Part shown: positions 33,736-45,590 of the stretch, piece after piece
How the letters are laid out: the number at the start of each line of letters is the position of its first letter
Numbering within the stretch: the stretch's first letter is position 1
DNA from: Aedes albopictus
Taxonomy: Eukaryota; Arthropoda; Insecta; Diptera; Culicidae
Length of the DNA stretch: 64,000 nucleotides
Direction: 5' to 3'
Assembly (NCBI RefSeq): GCF_035046485.1
Contig: NC_085137.1
Location: 314,909,164-314,973,163 of the forward strand
Notes under the pieces: model-generated
The model's input: the letters and a program-made list of their open reading frames with translations, nothing else
The model's database searches: none
What the model was told of the DNA's origin: nothing
Made by a program: the position numbers and the translations under genes

Positions 33736-34032
33736 GCAAGCTACCTCCAATGAGCTATAGGCTCTTTTTACGCTCATGCGTTTTACAGTGTCCTTTTCAG
33801 GGCACTGATTAACCCCGTTGTGGTATGAGCTATAAGCTCTCGTTGCGCTTATGCGTTCATTCCCTCTTCTAGGGCACCCCTTCCTATTTCATCACCTTTC
33901 CCTTTCCCAATTCCCATCCCTTGTCCCATTCTCCCTCAGGTAAATGATGAAATAGGCTCATATGTATGGCGATGGCACAAATGTCCCAAATGGAGGATAA
34001 CGTGCCTCTGGAGCCGGCCTTCTGATACCTGA

Positions 34033-34332
34033 TAATTCACAAAATTATTCGAGAATCGCCTACAAATTTCCCTAAAAAATCTAAACGAGCTTTTTTAAAA
34101 TATACATATACCAAAAAGAAAATTTCCTCCTGGGCTATTTTTCAGTTCCAGGAATTAATTTCAACATTTCACTAGTAATTTCTATGAAATTTTTCAAATG
34201 AATAAATTGGAAAATTTAGCATTGATTGGTTCATTGGTTCTTGCATAATATTTTTCTGAATTCCTTTCTGATCTCTTCAGAAATTCTTTGATAGATTCCT
34301 CCAGAAATTTATCGAAAGATTTATTTGGAAAA
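34033..34332. repeat. 300-bp direct repeat, right copy
   Basis: Partner of 28066-28365 (offset exactly 5967 bp). It starts at the last base of LINE copy 2 and runs into a 12-bp array at its right edge. Confidence 0.95.
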
Positions 34333-34989
34333 CCATCCATGGATATCTACAGAACTTCCTCCATTGATCACAGCAACAACATATCCAGGAATTTCTTAAG
34401 AAACTCTTCCGACAATTCTAACAGAAATCTGGAATGCCTTCTGAGATTTCTCTAGGAATTCCTTTAGGGTTTCGTTTAGTAAATTCACAGTTTCTTTTAA
34501 ATTGTCTCCAAAGTTTTCTAGAGATTATTCTTGAAATTAATTCAAAACCTCCATTATAAAGCCTTCTTTAGATTCCTCCTGAAATTGCTCGATGGATTTC
34601 TTTGGAAATTTCTCCAGGAATTCCTTCCAGAAAGTCCTGAACGAATTCCTTTTGAAGTTCTTTTAAGACGTTTTCCATGGATTTCTTAATAAATTCCTTT
34701 TAAATTTATTTCAGAATTTCCTCTAGAAGACGTTCCTGAAATTTATCCACAAATTCCACTAGAAAAGGGTTTATGAATTCCTTCAGAAGATCCTCCATAG
34801 TTTTTTTTTCAGAAATGTGTACGAGGGTTCGTTCAGGAAATCATACACGGATTTCTTCAGAAAATCTTAAGTTCAGAATTTTACAAGAAATTTCTACTAG
34901 AAATAATTTAGGAAATAAGGAATCTCCATGGCATTCCTTCGAAAATGTATCATGAAGTACCTCAATAACTTTGTCCAAGCACTCCTTCA

Positions 34990-36060
34990 AGGTTTCTTCC
35001 AGAAACTCCTTCAGCAGTTTCTTCAGAAATACTTCCAGGGATTTTTAGGCAACTTCTCCAGTGCTCTCTAAAACGTTTCCTTTCCCGTTGAAAACTTTTT
35101 TGAGAATATTTCCATGGATTCATTCTCAAATTCCACCAGAGATTACTATTATTTTTTTCTTAAAATTTGTTAAAAAAAATCCTCAGAAATTTCTCCAGGA
35201 TTTCTTAATTGATTCTTTTTCTAAGAAAATCTTCCAGAGACTTCTTTAGAAGTCTGGAAGATACTGTTCTGTAGATAGTACTGGAATTTCTTTAAGAAGT
35301 CCACCAGAGGTTTGTTCAAAAATACAAAAATTTACAGATTCTTATAAAAATTGCTGCCTTAATGTGTCCAGAAATTTCTTCTGGGAATCATCCAGAACTA
35401 CTTACAGGGATTTTTAGGAAACTTCTCCAGCGCTTTCTAAAAAGTTTCCTAAAAGGCATTCCAAGAAATTCCCGTTGAAAACTTGTTTGAGAATATTTCC
35501 ATGGATTCATTCTTAAATTCCACCAGAGATTACTATTATTTTTTTTCTTAAAATTTGTTCAAAAAAAATCCTCAGAAATTTTTCCAGGATTTCTTTTTTC
35601 ATTTTTTTTGTAAGAAAATCTTCCAGAGACTTCTTTAGAAGTCTAGAAGATACTGTAATGTAGATAGTACTGGAATTTCTTAAAGAAGTCCACCAGAGGT
35701 TTGTTCAAAAATACAAAAATTTACAGATTCTTATAAAAATTGCTGCATTAATGTGCCCAGAAATTTCTTCTGGGAATCATCCAGAACTACTTCCAGGGAT
35801 TTTTAGGCAACTTCTCCAGCGCTTTCTAAAAAGTTTCCTTAACGGAATTCCAAGAATTTCCCGTTAAAAACTCTTTTGTGAATATTTACATGGATTCATT
35901 CTTAAATTCCACCAGATTATTTTTATTTTTTTCTTAAAATTTGTTCAAAGAAATCCTCAGAAATTTCTCCAGGATTTCTTAATTGATTATTTTTCTGTGA
36001 AAATCTTCCAGAGACTTCTTTAGATGTCTGTATTATCCAGAAATTTCTTCTGGGAATCAT
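34990..36060 (+). repeat. Higher-order tandem repeat of about 370-390 bp, 2.7 units
   Basis: The block TTTTTAGG-AACTTCTCCAG-GC recurs at about 35043, 35411 and 35800. Each unit carries ATTCCACCAGAGATTACTAT, CTTCCAGAGACTTCTTTAGA and a CTTCTGGGAATCATCCA end. Units 1 and 2 are close; unit 3 is cut short by a deletion near 36030. It shows recent local duplication of an older array segment. Confidence 0.88.
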
Positions 36061-36747
36061 CCATAAAATACTGCAGGAATTCCAGATTCCAGAGAGATTC
36101 TGGCATAATTACTTTCAGTGATTCAGGCAAGATTTCCTCCACATATTCCTGCATGTATTACCACAGACATTTCTCTGACATTTTATCTAAGGATAACTAT
36201 GATTTTCTCCACGAATCCTCCAAAAAATTTATTCAAAGCTATTACCTTTGAATTTTGTCAGGAATTCTTTTAGGGACATTTCAAGAGGAACCTTTACTGA
36301 AGCCAATACAGGTGTTTCTCCAAAAAATTCTGCAAGAACTCTTTAAAAATGCGTACGCAGATTTCTCCAGGAATACTTTCAGAAAAACTTCTTTATCATT
36401 TTTTTTCTTCAGGACTTTTTTTTATTAAATCATCAATAAACTTTTCTAGGAATTCCAATAACTCGTTAAGTTTCACCGTGAGGATCCATAGAAATTCCTT
36501 CTGGGATTCCTTCAAGAATTTCTCTGAGATATCTTCAGATATTTCTGTAGAGATTTATTCAAAAGTACTTCCATAGATATCTACGAATGTTCTACTGGAG
36601 ATTTTTTCAGAAATTACTTCAGAAATTTCTGATAAATTCCTGCTTGGACTCTTTCAAAAATATTTCCATTGACTTTTTCAGACGTTAAGGAAGTTGTTCA
36701 GACTTTTTCAAAAGTTTTTCCTTAGAGCTTTTTTCTCATAAATAGGG

Positions 36748-36925
36748 TGGGTATTGTCGGTAGATTTGTTCTCTTCGTCATAAGGTGTTTTTGTTGGCCA
36801 AATTGCCAGAATTTTGGGCATATATCTCAGCTTGGTTGGCAAAGATTTGAGGCCAACTCTGAGTTCAACAGGTTTAAAAAAACCATAACGAAGAGAACAA
36901 AACTGCCGAAAATGTGTATGTTCCT
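36748..36925. mobile_element. Small inverted-repeat element, copy A
   Basis: The left end GTATTGTCGGTAGATTTGTT, then CTCTTCGTCA, is inverted at the right end (AACGAAGAGAACAAAACTGCC). A related copy is at 62416-62592. A 62-codon ORF at 36747-36935 is shared in outline with the other copy (GRFVLFV, FEANSEFNRF), but both follow from the nucleotide similarity. Confidence 0.75.
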
Positions 36926-37055
36926 CTATATCTAGATTAACAGAAAAAAATTTGCGGAGGTTCCTTCGCAAATTCTTCCAAAAGTTTAGAACTATTGCTC
37001 CTGCGGTTCCGTCAGAAATATTTTCTGGGATTACATCAGGGATTTCTGCAAGAAT

Positions 37056-38700
37056 TAATACTAGTAAGAATCCCTGAAGGAATCTTTTCAAAGCTATGCC
37101 TTTATAGTTTATCAGAAAGAGTTCTTGAAAATTTTCTGGAGAGATTCTTAGACAAAAAGTTCTTTAAAAAATGAATGTTAGCTCTGGATGAATTCCTCAT
37201 AGAATAACTTTAGAAACTTCTTAAGATACCTTTTTAATTCCAAGATAAAAAAAAATCTTGATCCCTCAGGGATTGAATGACTTTCTGTTCATACCATTTC
37301 AAAAATGTCTACAGAAAATGCAGACAAAGGTTTTTGCGGAATTCCTAAAGAAATTTCCCAATGATTTTTGAGGATTTTTTCCATGAGCTTATAATACAAT
37401 TTCTGAAGGGATTAGTACACAAAAATCTTCAGGTAGTACGGATAAATTTCTGTAGGAAATTCAGCAGAAACAAAAAAGAAATTCTGAAGGAATTCTTCAG
37501 AGAACCACTGAAGAAATTTCTGAAAAAAATTAACTATTGAAGGAATCTTTGAAAGAATACCAAGAAGAGCTGGAGAACTCTCTGCAAATATTTACGAATT
37601 TGCCAAGGAATGAATTCGTATTTCTGTAGTCATTACTGATAGAATGTTTGGATGAATCCCTGAATCTAGGTCTCGTCTGAATGAATCAATGAACATGAAT
37701 ATACAATTATCACTCCCCAAAACATTTATGAATGTTCAAAACTCACGAAGAACAAATTTTACGGCATGCTAACTATGCAGAGAAGCAGCAAGTAACCCAA
37801 AATAAAAATAAAAGAGATCACATAAAGAAGCTGAAGATTTCTGAGCGGCGCTCTTTCACACGAAACGACGACGACAAATACTCTAGTGTGGGTTTGTTTA
37901 TTCATCGAGAAGCAACATAACAACATCTTCAAGAATTGCTAAATAAATGCCTGCGAGAATCTTTGATTATATATAGTAACATTCAAAGGAATCTCTGAAG
38001 AAATTCCAACAAAAATTTCTGAAGGAGTTCCTTGAAAAAAATCTAATTTTATAATGGAAAACCTGAAGAAATCTTTAGAGAAATTCCTAGAAGTGCTTTA
38101 GAAATTTCTTGAAGAACTCCGGGTGAATTCCCGAACAAAAACTCTCGAAGGAAATTCTGATAATATTTCGGCAGAAATGCCCTCAACAATGTTTCAAGAA
38201 ATACATACACGAACTTTTGTAACAATCCGGGAAGTGATTTCCTGAAGAGTCAGTCACGGAAGGAACCCCAGGTTGAGAAACCCGTGGACTAGTTTTAGAA
38301 TGAATCTTTTAAGAACTGTCTTCAGAAATTCCTGAACAACACCCAATGAATTTATTTATGTTAGTTTAGATTAGATTAGAATCTTTTAAGAACTGTCTTC
38401 AGACATTCCTGAACAACACCCAATGAATTTCTGGAGAAATTTTCAATTACCTTCTCAAGGTATACCTGAAAGAATTTCTGAAACAATTCTCGCTGAAATC
38501 ACTCTGAGAAATCCTCCAAAAATCTTCTTTTCATAAAAATTCTTGAAAAATGTTGATAACCCCTGAAAAAAATTCCTAAATGAATGTTTAGCAGTGTTCC
38601 TGAAGATCATCGAGGAAAAGAAGGAATACATTCTGAAATAATTCTCAGAATTCCTTTTATGAATTCCTGCGAGAATGCCCCTTTCACGATAATTGAAAAA
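37056..38700 (-). repeat. 12-bp satellite array, reversed orientation, diverged
   Basis: Units read GAAATTTCTGAAGGAATTC here, the complement of the previous block. A 52-bp GAATCTTTTAAGAACTGTC segment is duplicated at about 38302 and 38379. The interval 37620-37930 is not array-like and holds an unrecognised 62-codon ORF. Confidence 0.65.
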
Positions 38701-38766
38701 AAAGTAATAAAAAAAAGTTAAAAGCTATTTCAAGGATTTGTTAAGGCTGGGAACACTGCAATTGCC

Positions 38767-38825
38767 ACGGGATGAATGACCCATAAAAGGTTAAAATCCC
38801 TGGTAATAAACAAACAACAACAACA
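38767..38825 (+). mobile_element. 59-bp LINE 3' tail insertion with (AAC)n end
   Basis: ACTGCAATTGCC at 38755-38766 and 38826-38837 is a 12-bp TSD. The insert reads ACGGGATGAATGACCCATAA, then GGTTAAAATCCCTGG and ends in an AAC run. It is a heavily truncated LINE 3' end. Confidence 0.8.
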
Positions 38826-38908
38826 ACTGCAATTGCCTTGGGTGGTACAGAGCTTCTAGCGATGACAAGCACTGACAGCGCTTTGCGTTTGACAGTCAGA
38901 GCCGTAGT

Positions 38909-39439
38909 TTGCGGTTGACCAGGGTGGCCTTCGCCAAGGGCGACAGCCTAAGAGGGACGCCGAAAAGGCCTAAGGCTAAAATAAAACAGGGTGATGCTAT
39001 TGTTTTCTTGAATGTTATCATTATTTCTCCATTTTCAGTATCTAAGATTGATTATTTGTTTTTTTTTCTTCAAGTTTTTCCTTATTATGCCTCTCAAGAA
39101 AAATCAGAATATGGCGGTTATCTGCCTCTGGCTTCTGATATAAGCGCGACAGTTACTAATCATAACAGCCTCACCAGATTCTTGAAGTATGTTATTCCAT
39201 TATGTATATGGGGATTGACAGTAAGCACACATTCCACTCTTATCGTTCATCGCAAATACATTCAAAAACATCTGTCACTTCGCGAAATCCCTGCTTTTGT
39301 TTTGGGCGGGAACAAATTTTCTTTTGTTTTGCTTTGCGACTGTATGTCTTGCGGGCGTACGACCGCTGGCTGCCGGACTCTAATAAAATGTAAGCGCGAC
39401 AATATTCTCATAAAATCAGAATTCTCTAGTTTATTTTGA
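38909..39439 (+). other. 176-codon ORF, no recognised family
   Basis: This is the longest ORF outside repeats and LINEs. It opens with MRLTRVAFAKGDSLRGTPK and continues with hydrophobic stretches (VIPLCIWGLTV, FVLGGNKFSFVLLCDC) and a Cys-rich stretch (CDCMSCGRTTAGCRTLIKC). There is no domain match I can name, no promoter or splice evidence, and the first part sits in a GGCCTTCGCCAAGGGCGAC segment resembling the GCCAAGGGCGCC text at about 41247. A chance ORF in a decayed repeat is as likely as a gene. Confidence 0.15.
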
Positions 39440-39517
39440 ACATTTACCCGATGTCTCCAGGGAATTTTTCTACTATTCTATTTTGAGAAACTATTTTAGG
39501 TTTTTAATGAGCAAAGC

Positions 39518-39657
39518 CAGACGCGCCAACTTGGCCAAATAATTGGGGGGGGGGGGTGGTGCAAAGCCAGATTTTTCTGATTTTTTGTATGGGAAAATCG
39601 AAAAATCTTCAATTATTGGGGGGCAAAACCATGCTTGCCCCCCCTAAGTTGGCGCCT
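39518..39657. mobile_element. 140-bp MITE-like element with GCGCCAACTT ends
   Basis: ATGAGCAAAGC at 39507-39517 and 39658-39668 flanks it. Inside, GCGCCAACTTGG near the left end is inverted as CTAAGTTGGCGCC at the right, with G and C homopolymer runs (GGGGGGGGGGG, CCCCCCC) in complementary positions. Non-coding. Confidence 0.7.
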
Positions 39658-39719
39658 ATGAGCAAAGCTAAATAAATATGCTTTCAAAGTTTTAGTGAAA
39701 GTTCTTTCTAAAAGTCCTT

Positions 39720-40810
39720 TTTAAAAATGCCTAAACAAGTCCACAATAGGATGTCTTGAGGCTACTTCTAAGGATTTTGCTAAGGACTTTATTAGATAAT
39801 CTTCCAAATTTTTCTCAAGGAATTTCAGCAGACATTCCCAAGATGTTTCACTGATATTTTTGTAATTTTTTTCGAAGATATCTTCAGAAATGGCTTCCTT
39901 CAAAAATCTTCATAGTTCTATTTCTCAAAACTACTATTCCAGATTTTTTTCTGGATTTTTCAATTTTCCAGAATTTTCTTATAGAGATTTTTGCAAAAAT
40001 ATCTTTTTTTTAGTTTTTTCTTGTATTTGTGAATTTTAACTTAATGCTAATTCTTCACAACGCAAAAATATCTTTAAGGTTAACTTTGAAACTGTAAATT
40101 TCCTCAGTAGTTCCTCCATAGATTCCTATAAAAAATCCTGCAACGATTCTTTTAGAAATCCCTCTGAAAGTTCCATCAGAAATTATTACAGATATTTTTT
40201 AGAAAATCGTCTATATTTTTTAGTAAATTACCTAAAGTTTTCTTTATGAAGTCTTTTATAGATTCCTTCATAGCGCTTACAAAATATTTCATCAATTCTT
40301 TCCGAAATTGTTTCATGTTCACTAGAGATTGCTCCATGAATTTCTGCTAGAATTTCCCCTAGAGAACCGTTCATGAATTTTCTCGTGAATTCCTTTAGAG
40401 AACCATAAATTTGGAGTTCTTTTAGAAATTTATCTGAGTATTCTGTTGGAAAATCTGCTATTGATTTTAAACAAAATTTCTCCAAAGGATACTTTCGAAA
40501 GCCTTAAGAAACTTCAACAGGGATTCCGTCAAATATTCTTCCAAGTACTCTTTCAGAAATTCTTCCAATGTTCCACCACAAATTCCAACAGGCTTTCCTT
40601 CAGGCGTTTCTTCTCGAACTACTCCAAGTATTCCTGCAGGAATTGCTCCATTAATTCCATTGGAAATTCTCCCGGTTTTCCATGTGCACCAGATATTCCT
40701 GTACTAATTCATTCAGTGATTCCTGCTTCTTTTCATTCTGTAATTGCAGCAGGAATTTTTCCAGAGATTTCAACAAAAGCTCAAAAGCTCAAATGGAGAT
40801 TTATTTAGGA
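39720..40810 (+). repeat. 12-bp satellite array, diverged
   Basis: TTCCTCCATAGATTCCT and similar text in plus orientation, most recognisable at 40100-40190 and 40520-40700. A poly(T)-led insert near 40005-40065 (GTGAATTTTAACTTAATGCT) matches one inside the SINE at about 51820-51870. ORFs are artefacts. Confidence 0.65.
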
Positions 40811-43063
40811 ATTTTTCCTGGTATTTATCCATATCCATGATTCGTCTATGATTACTGAAAATTTTCTTGCAAATTTTCTGGAAAACATTTTGATAGAACC
40901 AATTGAAATCAAAATTCAGTTGAACCAAAATATCAGAAAAAAAGTATTGTAAGATTTCTTGACGAAATTAATGCACCATTTTTGTTAGGAATCTGAAATG
41001 TCATTTCAAATTATCGTGCTGATCTTAGTGAGATTCATAAAATGCAAAATGTGTTCGTACTTCTACTCGTATAAGAGAAATAAATTTAGGAAATTCCCAT
41101 AGAAAAACACTATAAAAAATTTTCGTGAATTTGTGTCTTCGAACCACCGAAATCAATCTTTTCAAGAAATGTATGAAAATGAATTACTACAAAGTTTTGC
41201 TAATTAACAATGCCAATTGTGGTGGGGCGCCAATCTGAATGCTTGCCAAGGGCGCCATGGGATCACTGTTGACAGTTAGATGGATTTGAAAAGAAGCAAG
41301 AAGGAAGGAAAACATAGTTATTCTACTTAAACCTTCTGAATTGATTATTCTACTTAAATCTTGTGAATTTGTTTGTTATACTTAAAAGCAAATTATGCAA
41401 TTATTGGTTACTAGTGAAACTACAATGTTAATTAATACCTAATTACTGACCGTACCTAGAAGATGTGCATCTTTTGGATTTTGTTGTGCTGTTGACAACC
41501 CGGTGACCCACTGGATTTCGTGATACTTTCCCCGGTGTTTTCAGGAGTATGTAATTCTTATTTGGGTGCAATATTGAAGTCACTTCCATGAATGCATGCT
41601 AGTATAGGGGCGCTGATATTTGGAAATCTTGGGTACAAGCTTTGATTTTACCATGACAGTACTGAGCACATTAGAATACATATAGCCAGTTTATTTTATT
41701 TGAGAGCAACACTTATGAATATTGCTGTAGCCTTCTGTAGAATGCTTTCAAACGGTATAAAATTAAATAGCTTTAAGCTTCTCTAAGTCACGTTCCGCAC
41801 CTAATCTCTTCATCCTTCCTGAAAAATAAACTCTCGCACCCCTCCACCATTTCTGTCTATTCCTGGTAGCAGAAAAAGCGCTATTCCTCTTAACACTTTG
41901 AATGGCAAATTTATAAGCTTAATCCCATTGTACAGATTAATACGAGATCAACGAAATCCCGACTCAGCCTTCACAACACTATTCATCATTGTCACCTTCC
42001 GTGACACGCCACAATGTAGGCTCTCTATTGCCCCAACTGTCCGTTACCGTCAAAAAGACAAATCTCTCCTGGTCAAACGTTCCGCCACGCCGCCGCCGGC
42101 TGCTAGACTCAAACCGAACCCATTCATTCGGACCGTGGTCTCGTGACTGGACCAGGTATGGGTCCCCATCCACTTGCATCCCGATCAAAGCCGGGAGGGG
42201 GGCCCAATCTTGGCATAGTCCCAAAAGCTATTAATGTGGACCATGCATGTCTTGTGCCTCCGAGATGAATAGAGATTCAGATATTGCCATGGTGGTGGCC
42301 ATTGCATTGGGGACCGACCATCCACTTGGTTGACTGTTCCAGCCAGCTGTTGAGCAACGAAACGTCTTACCTCTACAATCATCTGAACAGGAAGGAGTGG
42401 GTGGTTTGTGAGAACCGTGCGGGCGGCGGCGATCACCTTTTGAATTTTTATTGGAACCAACTCATGTCGGACAGAGCCCAAGACATATCAAAACATTTCA
42501 ACGATGATAAATATTTCTGTGAGGGGGTAAAGGGGGGCAAAAGGGGGCACGATATGCAAGAACATGTCGTTTGTTCATCGAGAGTGCTCCATTTTGTCGT
42601 ACACCAGTCAGTGCAGTGGTCAAGGAAACCAAAGGTCCAGCCAGACAGAACAGAATCTCACAGATGCACTGCATTGGTGTCCCGTTCCCGAATGGCAGCC
42701 GTTCGCTGACAGCATGGTGAGCCATTTGACCACCAGCGGAGCTGAGTCAATAAATATTGTGCATGTTTAGTGCGATCGAGACGGAGAAGATGTAGCAGCA
42801 CTCATTCCCATCACGAGCATAAACCGTAAAAAGAAAACGATTCGAGTTTCTTTCATAACCAGATTGAATTGAATGGATTCTTGAGGGAAGAAATAATGGT
42901 TCGATATTCATATAGAAGATATTTTTTGTAAACGAATTTTGTGTACCGTAAAACGGGGTAACATTGATCGGCTTGACCCCCCTCATAAAATGTTTAAATG
43001 AACATATTTTAAGTAAAAGAAAATCGAGTTAAATGCTGCTCCTTATTAATTCCAAGTTTGCAT
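40811..43063. other. Mostly unique DNA, no gene supported
   Basis: At 41226-41270 a GGGGCGCCAATCTGAATGC / GCCAAGGGCGCC stretch looks repeat-derived. A GC-richer island lies at about 41990-42740 with overlapping ORFs on both strands (up to 141 codons) but no domain. At 42950-42970 the text AAAACGGGGTAACATTGATC resembles a dispersed mosquito repeat. Host exons cannot be excluded. Confidence 0.35.
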
Positions 43064-43178
43064 GGGGTTTCCAGTTAGCCTAGTGGTTAAGGCTATGGAT
43101 CGCCAATCCGGAGACGGCGGGCTCGATTCCCGTTCCAGTAGGGAAAATTTTCAATGGCAGGCAAAGAAAGCCCTTCAA
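43064..43178 (+). mobile_element. tRNA-derived SINE head, truncated
   Basis: It begins GGGGTTTCCAGT. Pol III A box TAGCCTAGTGG is at 43077-43087 and B box GGCTCGATTCC at 43120-43130 (one change from consensus). CAATGGCAGGCAAAGAAAGC follows, matching the inverse of the other SINE bodies. It stops where LINE copy 3 begins. The anticodon arm is degraded, so it is not a functional tRNA. Confidence 0.82.
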
Positions 43179-44251
43179 GTCGAGTAGAGATGTCGGTTTT
43201 TGAGCATTTGGTGAATCCAATTGGAAATTATTGGAGGTATACCATGACCCCGTGTAGCTTCCAATATGGCATCGAAAGGCACGTTGTCAAAGGCACCCTC
43301 GATATCTAAGAAAATATCCAAGCAGGATTGCTTTTGAGTGAATGCCTTCTAAACTTTGTGTAAAAGAGTCACAATGGACTTTCCAGATTGGTAAGCATGT
43401 TGGTTCACATGAAGAGGCATGCTGGTCAGATGAACATCACGAATGTAGTGATCAAAAATGCTTTCTAAGCATTTCAGAAAAAAGAGATCAAACTGGTCGG
43501 TCTGAAGCTCTTGCTTCTTCATACGATGCACGACCCACTTTCGGAATAAACTTTACAGTAATATTCTGCCAGGATTTGGGAATCTACCCTGTAACAAAAT
43601 TGCAAACAAGTATTATTTTTTTTTCTAAAACACGCCTGAAATAAACAAATTCCTTCTGAAGCAAAATAGGATAAATCCCATCAGCTCCAGAAGATTTGAA
43701 AGGAGCAAAACTATTTAGTGCCCACTCAATCGATTCTTAAGTTTCGGTACACCGCGCCGAGGCCAAAGAATCATAACTACAAAAAAAGACATCAATACAA
43801 AGGTTTTTTCTAGCCCGATCGTTCAGCTGACCGGAGAGCGTTCTCAGTAGATCTGTAAGCGTCCGAACTTTCTACATTGTTTCCTAAGCTTCGACAAATC
43901 AGAGTTCCACCAAGGGGTTCTTCTTGTATGTAGTCTTCACAGACTGCAGACGGCAAGCTTCTTCAAAAACTTCCATGATGAAAGTCGTTGTAGTATCAAC
44001 GGCATCATCTAACTCACTTGGAGTGTCAATAGATGGTGAGTATCCATGGAATTTGGCGGGAACCATATAAGTAAAGAGATCCCAGTTGGTTGAACGGGAA
44101 CTCCTGAAACGCAAAGTTTGCGAAGTAACATTCACAAGTTCAAAAAAGATGAAGCGACGGTCAGATAACGATTTTTCATCTGACACATGCCAACTGGTTC
44201 GCTCATGACTAATTTCCTAAAGCAAAACGTTATGTCTAACACTTCCTCTCT

Positions 44252-45051
44252 CTTGACCCGTGTAGTTGCCGGCTTGGAATAGCACTACGGACCACCTGTT
44301 CCGGGGGTAAAAGTCCACCAAACAGGTACCTAACCCCAATCCAAGGTGTCAGGCGACCCGTGCTGAGGGATGAATGGTTGAGGGGGTTTAAAATATGCTC
44401 GATCTTTAACTGAGCCCGTTGCGTGGGTAGATCGCCTTTTTGGGTTGCGTTGCGGTGAAAGATCTACCAAACCGAAATCTAGTGTCGTCCTATTTTTCAA
44501 TTTTGGAATATGTGTTCTGGTAATTAAAGGCATTATAGTATTTAGTCCTTGCTACTGGTGTTGTGATGACTTCCAGTCTTTGAATAAAACTTTACTTTGC
44601 ATATAGTTAAAAACCTCACCATCTGAGGCTAAACTCAATGCAAGGAAATCAAATTGGGTTAGGGATCCATGTATGTACTAACTCTTTGAAGACTGGAAAG
44701 TGCTAGTACGCAAGGAACACACTAGAATCCTTATTACTGAACACATGTTCCATTATTGGAATGGTATTGCTGCTAATGTTAAAACCCGGGTCTTCTTACT
44801 GGGGAGAATTTAGCGGTAAACAAGGGTGATGCTAGTTTTCCGATGCATGGCCAATTATCAGTGCTCTTGTTTTGTTTTCTATAAGAAAGAAATTTCTAAG
44901 AAAGCAAAACAAAAACTGTATCAAAATCGATACTTTATTGCCCTTCAATAGCAATTGAGTAATGCGACATGCACTACACTAAGGATACAGATAATGTCAC
45001 AATAGATCTAAAAACTGGTCGCAGTGACAGACCCGAACAGGAATAAAAAAA
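44252..45051 (+). mobile_element. Internally deleted LINE, short non-autonomous retroposon
   Basis: AACACTTCCTCTCT at 44238-44251 and 45052-45065 is an exact 14-bp TSD. The 5' part carries the LINE 5' UTR block (AATAGCACTACGGACCACCT, GTAAAAGTCCACCAAACAGG) and the 3' part the tail AATAGATCTAAAAACTGGTC, GCAGTGAC and poly(A), shared with 2383-2437. ORF2 is missing, so it keeps both ends but no enzymes and must have been mobilised in trans. Confidence 0.88.
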
Positions 45052-45590
45052 AACACTTCCTCTCTGGCATGATACCATGAAGGTTGGACGATTGCCTAGT
45101 TAAGTAGATCTATACTACTTAAGTACTCCATCAAACTTGAGCCCCTCAAGTTAATGTCTGAGCTGCCCCTGATGATATGATGAGCACTAGCATCAACAAT
45201 CAGCGGAAGGCCTTCTGAAGTACACACTAAAAAAATCAATTTTCAGGGTGACACAATTGAAAAAGTTGACATAATTAATCATGACAGAAACCGAAATTTG
45301 ACTTTTCTGTATTAAAAAAAAATTGTGTATAAAAAATGACTTTTTTGTATATAAATAAAACCAGATCGGTTCGGACTCCAACTTCCTGGTACTCTACAGG
45401 CTCTGTTAGCGGCTAGGTTTTCATTTGACCCTCTAACCATTCATTCCTAGGCACAGTAAGCATTTGGCCACACCACACCATGAATACACCATGTCAGTGG
45501 ACTCTTACCACTGCAACAGACGGTCCGTAGTGTTATTCTTAGCCAATTGATACAACCGACACTACACAGCTTTCTAGCTGATCGAGAATA

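Larger units (their letters stand above)
28366..34032 (+). mobile_element. LINE copy 2, LOA/I-like, split by a 3.55-kb element
   Basis: 5' UTR at about 28370-28770 (same blocks as copy 1), a leader with CTAGTTTGGGTAGTGGCTAC, endonuclease start at about 28965-29050, then the nested insertion, then endonuclease and RT remnants 32610-33735, and a 3' UTR (33750-34032) with two 55-bp-type repeats (GAGCTATAGGCTC and GAGCTATAAGCTC). It ends in GATACCTGATA without poly(A). The ORF has many frameshifts and stops and a large internal deletion of RT and RNase H. Net LINE length is about 2.1 kb. Confidence 0.88.
34333..37055 (+). repeat. 12-bp satellite array, plus orientation, diverged
   Basis: CCAGAAATTCCTT-type units dominate. 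Divergence is higher than at 20-21 kb. It includes a higher-order tandem duplication (34990-36060) and a small inverted-repeat element (36748-36925). ORFs here are frame artefacts. Confidence 0.75.

Noticed and set aside
28066..34332. LTR retrotransposon with 300-bp LTRs
   Set aside because: The interior is a LINE in full 5'-to-3' order, and there are no primer-binding site, polypurine tract, gag or integrase signals next to the repeats.
38909..39439. Host gene encoding a membrane protein
   Set aside because: The ORF is the longest non-repeat one, but there is no recognised domain, splice signal or conservation evidence; kept only as a low-confidence ORF.
41898..42770. Host exons in the GC-richer island
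   Set aside because: Overlapping ORFs on both strands without a consistent frame, domain or splice pair.
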